A model generated the notes under the pieces. It ran no database searches. It saw nothing but the letters and a program-made list of their open reading frames with translations, and was not told where the DNA came from. Both the position numbers and the translations under genes were made by a program. A stretch of DNA of 64,000 nt from Gonatopus flavifemur. Its lineage: Eukaryota > Arthropoda > Insecta > Hymenoptera > Dryinidae. The stretch spans positions 68,254,001 through 68,318,000 of the forward strand of contig JAFFJZ010000001.1 in assembly GCA_018340375.1 (NCBI GenBank), in the 5' to 3' direction. Below, one piece after another: positions 10,501 to 22,309 of the stretch. The number at the start of each line of letters is the position of its first letter. The stretch's first letter is position 1.

Positions 10501-13269
10501 TCCAACCAAAGCGAAACCCAGAAGACCAAGGTCAAGGGTAACCAGTTTGGCTGGGGTTTCCGATTCCGATAGCGAATCCGAGATCGCCTCGAGAAATAAT
10601 CGTATACAAGTTGCAAGGGTTCCGCCGAGACCGAGAGCACCTCCGCCCACATCGCCGGAGAACAGCGACAGCGACAACAGTCCAGTTCCCAAACTTCAAG
10701 AAGAGGACGGTGGAAACGTCCAAGACAAGAAGAAGAGCGACACGTTGCGCAAATTGTTCTCCAGTAGTGGGAAGGGTGCTGGAAAAGGTGGTAAAGGTGG
10801 TAAGGGTGGGGGAAAGTGTGGAATCTACGTGGAAGAGTATACGACTTCGGCCAATACTCCCACGGGAAGCGAAAGCCCATACAAGAGACCTTCTTCCCAA
10901 ACTTCCAGCAGTGCTGTTCTTCCGATACCCCCTATAACTCATGTTAACGGTGTTCCAAGTCTGATATGTAGACTCGATTTGAATAGAATTCCACAGATAC
11001 ATCAACTTGTTCTTTCGAGAGGACAGGAGCTTAGACAACGTACGGAGCTTCCAGATACAAGGCCGGCGTCGAGGTTGCAAGCTACGAGTAGCAGTAGCAC
11101 TCTCTTGGTTCCTCAACCTCCTACCAGGCCTCCGACGCCCGAGGAAGGAGAGATTATCGACACTCCACCTACGCAAGAGCCTGAAGCCCGAATCCACGGT
11201 GCCGCTCGTATAATGAACGACGCTGGAATGAGCTCCACCAAAACCGGAGTGAAAACCGAGGTTGTGTGCGAAGACTCGAAAAATAATATTTTAAGTGGAA
11301 GTAGTGTTGTTGCCAATAACGATAGCGGTTCTGGAATTTGTCCCAGTGGTTCCACCGCCACGTATCTTAGTGCGAACAACAGTGCCAATAGTGCGAGTAA
11401 TGTGATGATGACGGTTCCCAAAAGAAAACGTAATCCCAGTTGCAGTTCCGTTTCGAGTTTGAGTGCCGTCTGTTGTATCGATCCTAAAGTTAAAAATTAT
11501 TCCGAATATAAAGGAAAGAAGAAGAAAAAGAGAAAACATGCCGATAACGAAGCTATTAACGTACCTCGACCCTCGTCCAGTCAGGTATGATTGTTATATC
11601 ATTCATTTTCATATACAACTTCACATTTAACGTTTTCATTTTATATACAGCAGGTTGATATACAACCCACGAATCACGAGCGGGAAGCAATCTCTGACAC
11701 AAGTTTGTTGCCTCCTCCACCTCCGCCTCACCGTGTCTACTATTCCTACTTCAACCCTCAAAACGAAGTTTTGGAGGATCAGGATAGGTGAGTTTGCATC
11801 GATTATTCCCATACCTCATTGACTCGTTATTTTTCACGATATATATTTCTTTTTCCTTTCTCTCCCGTGAATATAGGGACCAGAATCAGTACCTGACGGA
11901 AGCAAAAAGATTAAAACACAGTGCGGACGAAGAGTGCGAGCTGACTGCACAGGGTATGCTGTACTTGGAGGCCGTTTTGTACTTCCTTCTGACCGGGGAT
12001 GCAATGGAGTCGGATCATGTCACAGAGAGGGCGTCGTTCACTATGTACAGGGATACCCTCAGCCTCATCAAGTGAGTACATCTCTAATTAAGCGAAAGTG
12101 CACGCGCGTACAAGAGAGTACTTCCTAATTAAAGCGATCTCCGATTCTCCCCTTTTCCTTTTGGTAGATACATCTCCTCGAAGTTCAAGAGTCAACAGAA
12201 CAACTCACCGGAGAGCAGTATACATAACAAGCTAGCCATTCTGAGGTGAGTAACCACAGATCCTCCTTTGAAACTCGTCATCAAACCTTTCCTTTGCAAT
12301 CAACTGTGTACAAAATCTAAATACATATATATATATATATTTGTAATCGTGTATTGTTTTAGCCTGTGGTGTCAATCCCTCATATATTTGAAACTCTTCA
12401 AAATGCGAAAACACGAGATCAAAGAGTATCAGAAAATTCTTGCCGATTATCATCAAAAGGTTAGTACGATGAGAATTGAATCATTGAGATATGGAAAATC
12501 AAACGTATGCATTGTATTTGCAGGCCGCGCAAGCGACTACGATACAACCGACCGAAGGTCAAGGGACACCTTCGTTATCTCCAACGCCATCCCCCGCGGG
12601 TTCAGTTGGATCCGTCGGTAGTCAAAGCTCTGGTTACAGCAGCGGAGAATTGGCAAATCGAGGAGGAGCCTCTTCCAGCGGCCAACCTCAAACCACTCCT
12701 TACGTTAGCGTACCCCTCAATGTTCACAACGCCATGGTGAAACAAAATTATCATTTTGGTTTCCTATTGAACTGTCACGAACTCTGGGATCAAGCGAACG
12801 CTTTGGTAACGGAACATCATAGAGGTACGTAGACTATTCTCGATATTCTTTCCCCCCTTTCACGATACACCAAAAAATCTCATCTCGTTCGTTCATGTCG
12901 TCTACTAACTCGTCCTCACCTTTTTTGTCCCTCTTCTCTCACAAGGTATAGAATGGAATGTTATTATTCATTAACATCAACATATCGTAAGTTAATTATA
13001 GTACGTCCGTGCAACGACGGGTCAAAATTGTGATCTTTCCAATGACAAATCGAAAATTTCAATTCTGTTATTCGAACATCTCGAATTTTATAATTGACTC
13101 TGAATGTGTTGAGTTGTAATCAACGTTAACATGGTTTTCGTTTATTCTTTTTCGCCTAGATTTCTTCATCGAATTGGACGAGAAGATGGGACCCTTGACT
13201 TTGAAAAGTTCGTTGCGTGATCTGGTACGATACGTTCAAGCGGGAATAAAGAAACTCCGAGCCCTTTGA
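7504..13269 (+). CDS. lilli: AF4/FMR2 family protein (lilliputian), 3' part, 11 exons
   Basis: Exons: 7504-7547 (tentative), 8577-8634, 8939-8997, 9077-9731, 9806-11584, 11651-11787, 11877-12071, 12168-12245, 12363-12459, 12524-12824, 13160-13269. All have GT-AG borders and compatible phases; the visible part encodes about 1170 aa and the 5' end lies outside the window. In order: an acidic [11 protein letters not shown] motif; a Pro/Met/Ser-rich region; a Ser/Asp-rich stretch; WNLSSFFNK, resembling the family's WQLDNWLNK motif; basic Lys/Arg-Ser-Asp regions with nuclear-signal-like [18 protein letters not shown], a conserved AF4 motif; and a helical C-terminal homology domain (from [20 protein letters not shown] to the end). 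AF4/FMR2 proteins are nuclear scaffolds of the super elongation complex with P-TEFb. The family call is firm. The first exon is less sure: it has a good acceptor and donor and the right phase, but no recognised motif. Confidence 0.9.
11648..11653 (+). promoter_or_regulatory. lilli: Tandem NAGNAG splice acceptor in lilliputian
   Basis: The acceptor before exon 6 reads ACAGCAG followed by GTTGATATA. Both AGs are usable in phase 0, so transcripts may gain or lose one Gln codon. Such tandem acceptors are a known source of single-residue variants; use of both is inference. Confidence 0.5.
11877..13269 (+). other. lilli: AF4/FMR2 C-terminal homology domain, exons 7-11
   Basis: The last five exons encode the conserved helical C-terminal domain. 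Landmarks are [22 protein letters not shown], the [20 protein letters not shown] region, and the end [18 protein letters not shown]. Within it a Ser/Gly-rich insert ([18 protein letters not shown]) separates the two conserved halves. In this family the domain mediates homo- and heterodimerisation. Confidence 0.88.
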
Positions 13270-13777
13270 CCACAGTGGCACAGCCCCCGACCGCCAACCC
13301 CGAATTACATCACTTCTCTTCCTCACAACATCGCCACTTATCCAACTATGTTCACGTAGCTGTGCGAGGATAGTTATGAGGGATGAAATAATAAAGAATA
13401 AGCGTAAAAGAGTTGGAGAGAGAGAGAGAGAGAGAGGGAAGGGGGTTAACACTACTGTCATCGTGTAATGATAAAGAGACAATAATTGAAGAGAACGAAC
13501 ATTGATTCGTGTCCCATTCAAATCTATGAATACGTACTCGATTAGCTTTATTTCTCTCTTTCCCTCTCTTCTTCGTTATTCTGACTCTTCGAAACGTATT
13601 TCATTTCGGACTTGTACTTCTTTCAAACTTCCGTTCTTTTTATTTTCTAATGCATGACAGGAAGATGCAGAAAAAGAATATCGATCTATCGGTATTTACT
13701 TTATATTACCATTCGTACATATATGCATATATATATATGTATATATTATATATTCATCATAATACTTGGATAATAAA
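13270..13777 (+). other. lilli: Probable proximal 3' UTR of lilliputian with two poly(A) signals
   Basis: Immediately after the TGA stop there is a GA microsatellite (about 13415-13437) and AATAAA hexamers at 13390-13395 and 13772-13777. The 3' end cannot be placed from sequence; the UTR could extend further into the AT-rich DNA downstream. Confidence 0.45.
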
Positions 13778-14468
13778 ACATTGATGAAATATTATTTCTT
13801 CTGTATCGATGACTTATTACAGTATACATTGTATATTATTATTTCTTCCTATCGTTACAAAAGGATAATATCATCAAAACTAGACTTCAAAATCATGGTA
13901 ATATAATTGTAAGCCGGTAATAACGATTTGGGCGTGCATCCAACAATTGGTTCATTTACTTTCAGCACTTACATGGAACTTACATGTATCTTAACTTAAA
14001 TGAGCATGTGCTACTTAAAAGAAAAAACCCCCCCAAAAAAAAACAAACAAGGAAAACAAGAGAAGGGATTTTAAATAAGAACGGTCCAATGTATGAAGAA
14101 ATGAGAAACGAATGAAATCAAATTGATAATTTGTCTCTATTTTTACGGTATTCGAGATACTCGCTTTTGTAAATTAATATATATATATATTATTAGACAA
14201 AGTATATATATATATATATATAAACGTACATATTGTGTAGACTACTATTTGTATAGAAAGTATATAACAAAGGGGAAGGAGGTTAGAAGTGCCACAAAAG
14301 AGGTTATGCCCGTGCGTGCGTATGATATGTGTTCTTTTGCTTCACGGTGCACTTATAACAGCTGTACACAGCCGATGTTATATTACCTGAGAAGGACGAG
14401 TTTTGTCTTCGCGATGTCTCGGGGATTGGAGTGTGTCGATTATGTAAATATAGGTAATCGTATGGATT

Positions 14469-14504
<36 letters not shown>

Positions 14505-16702
14505 CACATACATAGTAAAATAGACATCTCGAACAAGATGAAAATGGAGGAAATTTTTCAAAAAATGAAACAACTATCGTAAACCGATGAACATGATTAT
14601 GCTATGAGAGATATTAGCAGCAATCAGAAAAAATATATACATATATGGTTACATTAACGAACGTATGATATTTTTCGTTTTCGTTTTGCAAATATTAAAT
14701 TGCATTTCACTAATACGACATAGCGATCGGGAGACAAAGCGATATACTTTAGTGTCTACGACTAATGTTTTAATATCAATTATTTCCATAGAGTTCATTT
14801 ATTCATAGATGAACCTCGGTCGAGACGAATAACATGAAAATAGAATTAATTCACGAGAATATAGCGCAACAACCACAACCAATACATATTATTTACATGA
14901 AGTAATTAATGATATATGGGATATAGTAGTGATTCTAGTTACGATGAAGATACAAAAAAAAATACAGACATAGTGCGTATTAATATACGATACTGATTAA
15001 AATAGATTAAAAAGTGTGTAAAAATAAAAAAATTGAGCGCCAGTTACATTGATGATGAGAGATGATCAGACGAGAATGATAAATAAGATGAAGAAATTGT
15101 GAATTATTGCCCGGGTTTATTGATCGGAGATGTGTCTCAATTATTTCTATATTGACGACAATTACAATTATTGTCAAGTGTTTTGTTTTTTTTTTTTTTT
15201 CATCAAAAGAGAGGAAAAAACACAGTAATGGAGATTGATTTTTGTTGCAAATGTTGTATAATAAAAATAATAATGATAACACAGACATTTTTGTTCGAAT
15301 TTTTCAACAAGAGACACATCTTTTGCTCATTGACGTCGATCGAATTGACTTATAATTGACAACGCGATGAGCATATTTCTATTGTTGAAATAAAAAAAGG
15401 AAATATCTAAAAGGTTAAGCGATTTGCTCATGTGTATATTTTTGTAAATAAGTATTTGTGAGTGTCGTTGCCGCCTTGAGGGGGACCTACTTTGCTTTGC
15501 CTGCCGTGTTTGAGGAAAAAAAAAAAAAAGATGATAATATCGTTAGATAATCGAAAAAGTACACAGAAACAAAAAAAAAGTGAATGCACGTGTAAGGTCG
15601 GGCTGGTGGTCGACCCGTACCAATTTTTGCTACCACAGAGATCTTAATGAAAACAAAGAAAAAAAAATACTAATTAAAAGTCAGGTCGTCATTTTTTGGT
15701 AATAAAACCGAAGGAAGAGGATTTAATACATACATATACACAACAAACAAATAATCTGTTAAACGAGTTGATCTTAAATCGTGATCGTGGAAGAGGTTTG
15801 TATCTGAGAACTTCATTGAATTTGCTTTCTTCTTCTCGATTCCCCTTCATCGATGTCATATTTGTAAACTTCTCTAAATTTCCTTTTTTCCTAAATTGTA
15901 TGGAAAGTATTTGATTTTGTTCCATCGTACAATCGATATCCAAAAGAGAAATATCAACAACGATTGAATTGAGATCATGTATAATCTTCAAATATGTATA
16001 GTCGAACATATCTTAATCGATTCCCATTATCGTATTCTTTATCCAAAGAAAAAAACGAGTTGAATAAAATTGGACCAATTACACTACGTGATACGTGTAT
16101 AAATATATGTACATTTATTATAAATTATTATAAATTATTATAAATCACAAATGTGGTGAATTACACTCTTGTAAAAAAAAAAAACGGAATCGTGTATTTT
16201 TTTTTGTTTTTCACATCGTTGTCGTTGATTTGGGGAAAAAAAATATGTTAGATCAATGGTATTCGGCATCCTTTTATCGAATGATTATTATGTTTATTAT
16301 TTGTTTTTCTCGTCATATTTCAAAAAAAAAAAAAGAAAACTCAAAGAGATGTTAGGAGGAAAAAGAAGGAACAATTGGACCAATACAAATCCTTAGAGAT
16401 ATAGTAAGTTACAGCAAAGATAAAGAAAATGATGAAATTAATGAAAGAGCAAGCAAGTTGTTGATATTTTTCTCGATTCATTCGTCGCCGTGGGTCCAAT
16501 CAAACCGTGGGTTTACGGGATACAATTTTTATAGCAATGACTAAATCCAATTCATATTTTTATTGTTGTACTTATCATTTTTGGATTGTCCTATCGGGAA
16601 TCGCGAGATATATATATATATTCTGAAAGAAGGGAAAACAGACGATTTCAAAATTCAAAGAAAAAGACAAACAGAGGAAGATGGAAAGGGAAAGTTGTGC
16701 GT

Positions 16703-16705
<3 letters not shown>

Positions 16706-16739
<34 letters not shown>

Positions 16740-16760
16740 TGAGAGAGGGAGAGAGAGAGA
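16706..16760. repeat. (GA)n microsatellite
   Basis: Near-uninterrupted GA dinucleotides over about 55 bp. Similar shorter arrays lie at about 17469-17505 and 17680-17765. Confidence 0.85.
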
Positions 16761-18170
16761 CAAACAGATAAAGAGACAGAATACCGATGTTGTGTTTGTT
16801 AATTTGCGTTTGCTAATTTTGCTCAGGTTTTTTGTTTGTTTTATATATAGAGTATGAATACGTCGTTCTATGAAATTTTTATAATATATATACATATATC
16901 TCTTTAATTGATCTTCTATAAGATATGGCTTCCGAGTCATGCGAAAGATATTCTGTTTTCTGAGCGAGTCTACGTTCCTACTGACCTCCAAAGACAATGG
17001 TGAAGGGTGCTGCCTTTTGATAAATCGTCATACGGGCGAGAATTTTGTTTCACATTATGTTATATTATTATTATTATTATTGATTATTATTATAATTATT
17101 ATTGATTTTCGTCTTGTATTTTTCCTGTTTTTCCTTATTCTTCTCTTATTACTTTTCATGTTTTTGTCTTATGTTTTTTTTTTCTTACTGATAAATTGAT
17201 CGGGAAAGATCAATTTATGAAATATACATAATTTGTATCGATGAACGATTATTGTCTTTATTATTATTATTATTATTATTATTATTCTAATATCTATTAT
17301 TATTATTATCATTATTATTATTGATTATTCATATTCATACACTTGCTATTACGTATGTTTAATATAAATAATATTGTGTTATCGATAATACAACCATTGG
17401 ATAACAATGGTTTGAGGTATTTATACGAGTGGATTACAAGTGGGATAGAATGGAACAGATATCAAACAACGAGAGAGAGGGAAAGAGAGAGAGAGAGAGA
17501 GAGAAAAAGGGCGTGAGAGATAAAGAAACAAAAAGAAAACAGAAAAATCAATTTCTCAGGATGAAATAATGTTGAAAAATTTCATTTCTTCTCCTATGTT
17601 TTTTTCTTTTCCTTTTTGTTTTCGGTCATATTGTAAGAAATTAAATGCACATTGTACCTATACTGACAAAAAAGAGAAAGAAAGAGAGAGAGAGAGAGAG
17701 AGTGTGAGTGTAAGAGAGCGTGAGTGAGAGAGAGAGAGAGAGGAAGGGGGGGAAGAGAGAGAAAAAATGGTGTCTATAGACTACGTATATATAACGCAAA
17801 TAGTAATTGCATACCGTCTTGTGTTAACCTCGAATTGTTCTGCATAGATAATATATTTGAATTTCATATACTGTATTTTTTTCAACGGCAAATATTGAAA
17901 AGAGGAAAACGAAGTAGAACAATTCTAGATAAACATCTTGTGTATATGTCGAAGAAAGTGTGTATCGACTGAAAAGATATTCAGTGATTATAGTTTGTAT
18001 TTCTTCAGTTTTTTTTTTTTTTTATTTACTTTACTCGTCTACGGTTATAATATTATACGAAATTGATAAAGGGATTGTAATATATTCTATATACATAAAC
18101 AACAGTGAAAATATAATGCGTGTATGTAGTGATACGCACCTGATTTTTTAATTTATAACGATTTTAATGA

Positions 18171-18182
18171 TCATTATTATTA

Positions 18183-18220
<38 letters not shown>

Positions 18221-18237
18221 TATTATTATTATTATAA
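18171..18237. repeat. (ATT)n microsatellite
   Basis: ATT trinucleotides over about 65 bp. Related arrays lie at about 17065-17105 and 17259-17325. Confidence 0.85.
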
Positions 18238-18575
18238 CGTATTGCAATTAAAAAATTATTAAAAGTTTAAACAATTTATTATTTTTATTTGACACATGAT
18301 CTCGTGAGGTGAACTGTTTCTGTCTCTTTGTTTTATGTCATTTGTTTTCTTTCCTTTTCCTTTCAATTCGAACGATTGAATAGCTTTGGATCATCGAGAG
18401 AGTTGGTAATTGATCGTACTGACAAGAGAGTTTAGAAAATAGAGGGACGTGGGCATTTTTTCAGTTTGATAAAACATATGCTTTTGAATCTTTCTTTCTT
18501 TTCGCTCAAGTTGGCTTCGCATATATCACTTCAAAATTTTAATTATCGTGAAATTTGAAGCAAGGAATTGTTCAA

Positions 18576-20357
18576 CCCCTTGACTGTTCGTGTATAGAAT
18601 ACAGAAGGAGTGGAAAAATCTGCCACACCCCCGGCAGTTCGATGAGAATTCATAAAATGTTCTTATCAGAGAAATGAAAAATTGATGAAAGCGAATAGAA
18701 CATATTCTTTAAATATTCTTATGTTATTCGAAAACTGTTGACGGCATTTATTCACAACATGAGAGTTGTATTCTGACTTTGGCAGTGGAAGAATTATTGG
18801 AGTGGAATCACAGATTTGAAATGAAATTCTTCTGTATTCTATGATTTCTATGATTTTTAAATTCGAATTCAGTTTCTCAAATTTTTATCCTCTTCTCTCA
18901 TTCTCGATTACGAATTTCTTGTTGGGTGCTCTGGATATCTATTTTGAACAAACTTCTTTGAAGAGGAAATAATGCACTGTAGGATTCTTCGTATTAACCC
19001 TGACAGCAAACCGACCGATGTCTCCGTTGCATTTCTCGAGGCTTCACGCGAATACCGTCTGGCTCCGAGAAAGCATCGGAGATCAGTGAATCTGCTGTTA
19101 AGGGAGCAGTGTTATCTATTCTCAACCAAGGTACAATTGCAGGCCGTTGGTAATATCATTGGTTTCTGCTTATATTTTCATTGAAGAAAAAAACACAGGA
19201 GGTTTGTATTGAAGTCAATACAAGTCTGTGCATCCGTTTATGCTTAGTTCTGTGCCTAGAATCCAATGCTAGATTCAATTATTTTACTCCCCCGTGAAGA
19301 TTTCAATTTAAAGACAGGCAAAGACCTGACGAATATGAAAATGACAAGATTTTTCGGGAATTCTTCTGTGTTCGAAACCTATTCCTCAGAGAGAATCTCT
19401 GAATGGCAGTGAATCCTCAAACTTTGGAAAGAAAATAAAATATTGAAAAACTCTATAAAAAGAATGAACCTTCTCAAGAATTGAAATCGTTAATCACACC
19501 TTCAGAGGTGGGTTGGACTCAGAAATGAAATGAAATAACTTATTGTCTATGCATCTAAAAGGTTATCAGGATATTTGCTAGACCCTGTCGAGAGCGGAAA
19601 CATAAATAGGACGATTTTATATACGTTTCATAGATTTTATACATATTTTATATGAAAATTGTGTATAAATTATATAGAATCATTCGCTACAGGAGTATTT
19701 TTACATGGATGATGAAATCTCTTCAAATTCATGTTGGTTTACAATATGGAACTTTGTCTGCGAAGGAAGGTATCTTCAGGGTCGAGATATCCTAGCTACA
19801 ACCAATCTTCAATGAAACAACGTATTCCATTCTTGTATGTAGTTATCCTATTCTCCCTCAATTTCGTGTTCATTCTAAACTCCCTTGAGAGATTCTGCTT
19901 CTTCTCCGATACAGGGAGTTTCCTTCAGTGTATTTTATGAGGAATAATTTCTCTTCGACACAATTCACCAATGTGATCGATGATCACGAGTGAAAAATGA
20001 TCTGACATCCGAGTAGAAAAATTTCCAACATCATATATAGTTTATGTAACATTCTATGTAAATGCTATATCAACTTTGTAAAATGTGTAAACACGACCTT
20101 CAACATGAATTCTAATAAAAGATTCTGTCATTTATCCACGACACAGAGTAATAATACCTCTGGTAGCTCAAGATGGAACAGTGCTTCTGAAAGAATTGAT
20201 ACTTGTTTGTAATTTTGAAGAATGTAAGTAGCGTTTCGAACCCCTCGAAATTTAAGTCCCCATTTGAATTTTCACTCATCGAATAGGAAATTTTAAATGG
20301 ATTTGATTCGATTTCTGTAATGCGTGTCATATTTCGAAAGCCATAACAGTCAAGGGG
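18576..20357. mobile_element. TTAA-type element, 1.8 kb, weakly conserved
   Basis: Left end CCCCTTGACTGTT and right end AACAGTCAAGGGG are exact inverses. The right end is followed by TTAA and the left is preceded by TCAA, one change from TTAA. Only short subterminal matches between the arms are seen and no transposase frame. The ends resemble CCTTTGAACTGT of the element at 49607-50564. Confidence 0.5.
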
Positions 20358-22113
20358 TTAAAAAAATAATTAAGAGAATCGAAATGTAATCATTCAAACT
20401 TATTCTGAAATCCTGAAAAACATGAAACGACGTTAGGATCAAGATAATGTATACGAAAGACGAGAATCTTGCTAGATGCAAAAGAGAATCAAAAAATCCG
20501 TCATGAAAGTAACATAGTTTTTCGTAGGTGGAGAGGTAATGGAGAAGTGCTTGGAATATCAAACGCATTTTTTTATTATTTTCATTGGAAGAATCCAGGT
20601 AGCATTCTTTCAACAACATTTTCAAACGGTTTGAAAGAACCAACGATTTATCATTCTTATTCCTATTGTTTCATAAAATTGTAGAGATTATCACAATATG
20701 TGTTGTCATGTAAATAATCTATTCAATCGATAAAGAAACATCCCGGCAAACGCATTGGTTATATAAAAATGTATACCGCGAGTTATTTCGGACAATGTTA
20801 TATTTCTGTGATGAATAGTGTTTGCTGCGGATGTATGTGATTTTTGTTGTTATCGAGCAAAGTAAGATTTTTTCTAACATATATATATATATATTTATAA
20901 ATATATATACGTATATTTATATTTATATAACATATACGTGCTATATTTTTAATTTGAAAGAGGAAAATGATTTCAATACGAAAGCCGTATGCTTTGTGTT
21001 TCTCATAATCTCGAGCATATAAAGGTATATTGAATTCAAAATGAATTTGTATGATTTGATATAAGAGTTTGTAACTCCCATCTCAACAAATGGACAAACT
21101 AGTAAACCCATTCCCCCGGTGGTCAGAGTGGATACAGATTTTGCAATAATTACTATATAAAGAGTTGGAGAATATATCGAGTTTGAAAGATCAATATACT
21201 TTTGTATGTAAAAACAAACTAACGATTAAGACGAAGAAAGGACAAAAGTAATATACTTGGAATATTACTTGCGACAATATACATACACGTACATAATACG
21301 TACATAATATATTAACGAAATATTTTGTGAACAGGGCTCTTTTTATCTATTTTATAGCAATCACAGCTTGGTATTCATGATTATTATTATGATTATTATC
21401 ATTATTATTATTATTATCAGTGATAATTGAATGAGAGTATATAAGAAAAAAAAGAACCTTCACAAAAGGAGAGTGAAACGAGGAAATAAAAAGTGAAAGA
21501 GGAGCGTCGGAGTAAATTTGTAACGCATTTAAGTGTGTGTAGGTAGAGATGTATCATTGGTGGTTGCGCGTACGGGAATGGTTTGGATATACCTTGTAAT
21601 ATAATATAATCTATATTTCATCTATGTTTTGCATCTTAGGCTTGCATTATTATAATTAACCTTAATTATTGTATCACGGGACTCGTGGTGTGCTGACGAT
21701 TATTATTATTGTGTATATGATGATATCAATTGTAAAAAAAACAACCGAACGAACAACATATTCCCTACGTCCCTATCGTATTATTCATTTGAAAACCCAA
21801 AGGGGATTGCGACGAGGTCCTCCGGTTGAACGAATTGTTTGAAGCGAACAAAGAGAAGTGAAGGAATTAATAAAATCTTGACCAAATTAACAATTTGTTG
21901 TATCTCTGTTATTCTTATCATTCGAAGTCTGTTTCAAATAAAAGTAATTTGGTATCTCCGGCCTTGCTTTGGGCCGAGTGATGATTTGATGATTTGATGG
22001 AGAATGTTGGATTTCCAACAGCAAAAATAGAATATGTTGTAAAATTAAACCTTGCCTCGGGAGAAGCTCCAAATATTTCTACGGTGACTTGAAACTTAGT
22101 TTTATGAAGCTAA
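20358..22113. other. AT-rich spacer, nothing recognised
   Basis: Contains AT runs near 20879-20935 and an ATT run near 21378-21420. No coding exon, RNA gene or clear inverted repeat was found. Confidence 0.4.
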
Positions 22114-22309
22114 TAGCTGACCCGTCGCGCGTTGCTGCGATTTTGAGAGGAATATAATTTTAAGAAAACTCGATACGAGGAATCATATTTGAATCAGTTT
22201 TATGGAAATCAGATTTATCTCAATTTTTTTTTCGATTCTTTTTATTCATTCGAGTGCTGGTGGATAGACAATATTTCTAGTTTTTCCTACTGGTGCTTTC
22301 ACGAACAAA

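Larger units (their letters stand above)
13778..18571. other. Long AT-rich, microsatellite-rich DNA without a gene
   Basis: I see no coding exons. It holds many AT dinucleotide runs (for example 14206-14222 and 14466-14494), poly-A and poly-T tracts, GA arrays and TTA/TAT arrays. Open frames here are translations of these repeats. It may be distal 3' UTR of the upstream gene or intergenic spacer. Confidence 0.45.

Noticed and set aside
10093..10692. 199-aa minus-strand open frame, and others at 10329-11539
   Set aside because: They lie antisense to the large lilliputian exon and have compositions mirrored from its Ser/Lys/Asp codons; no domain or splice logic.
12990..13035. CCGTGCAACGACGGGTC, resembling a Helitron 3' end, in a lilliputian intron
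   Set aside because: Only one short motif, with no hairpin context or Helitron start nearby.
16706..17765. GA-rich arrays considered as CRISPR-like repeats
   Set aside because: Plain dinucleotide microsatellites in a eukaryotic genome, without spaced direct repeats.
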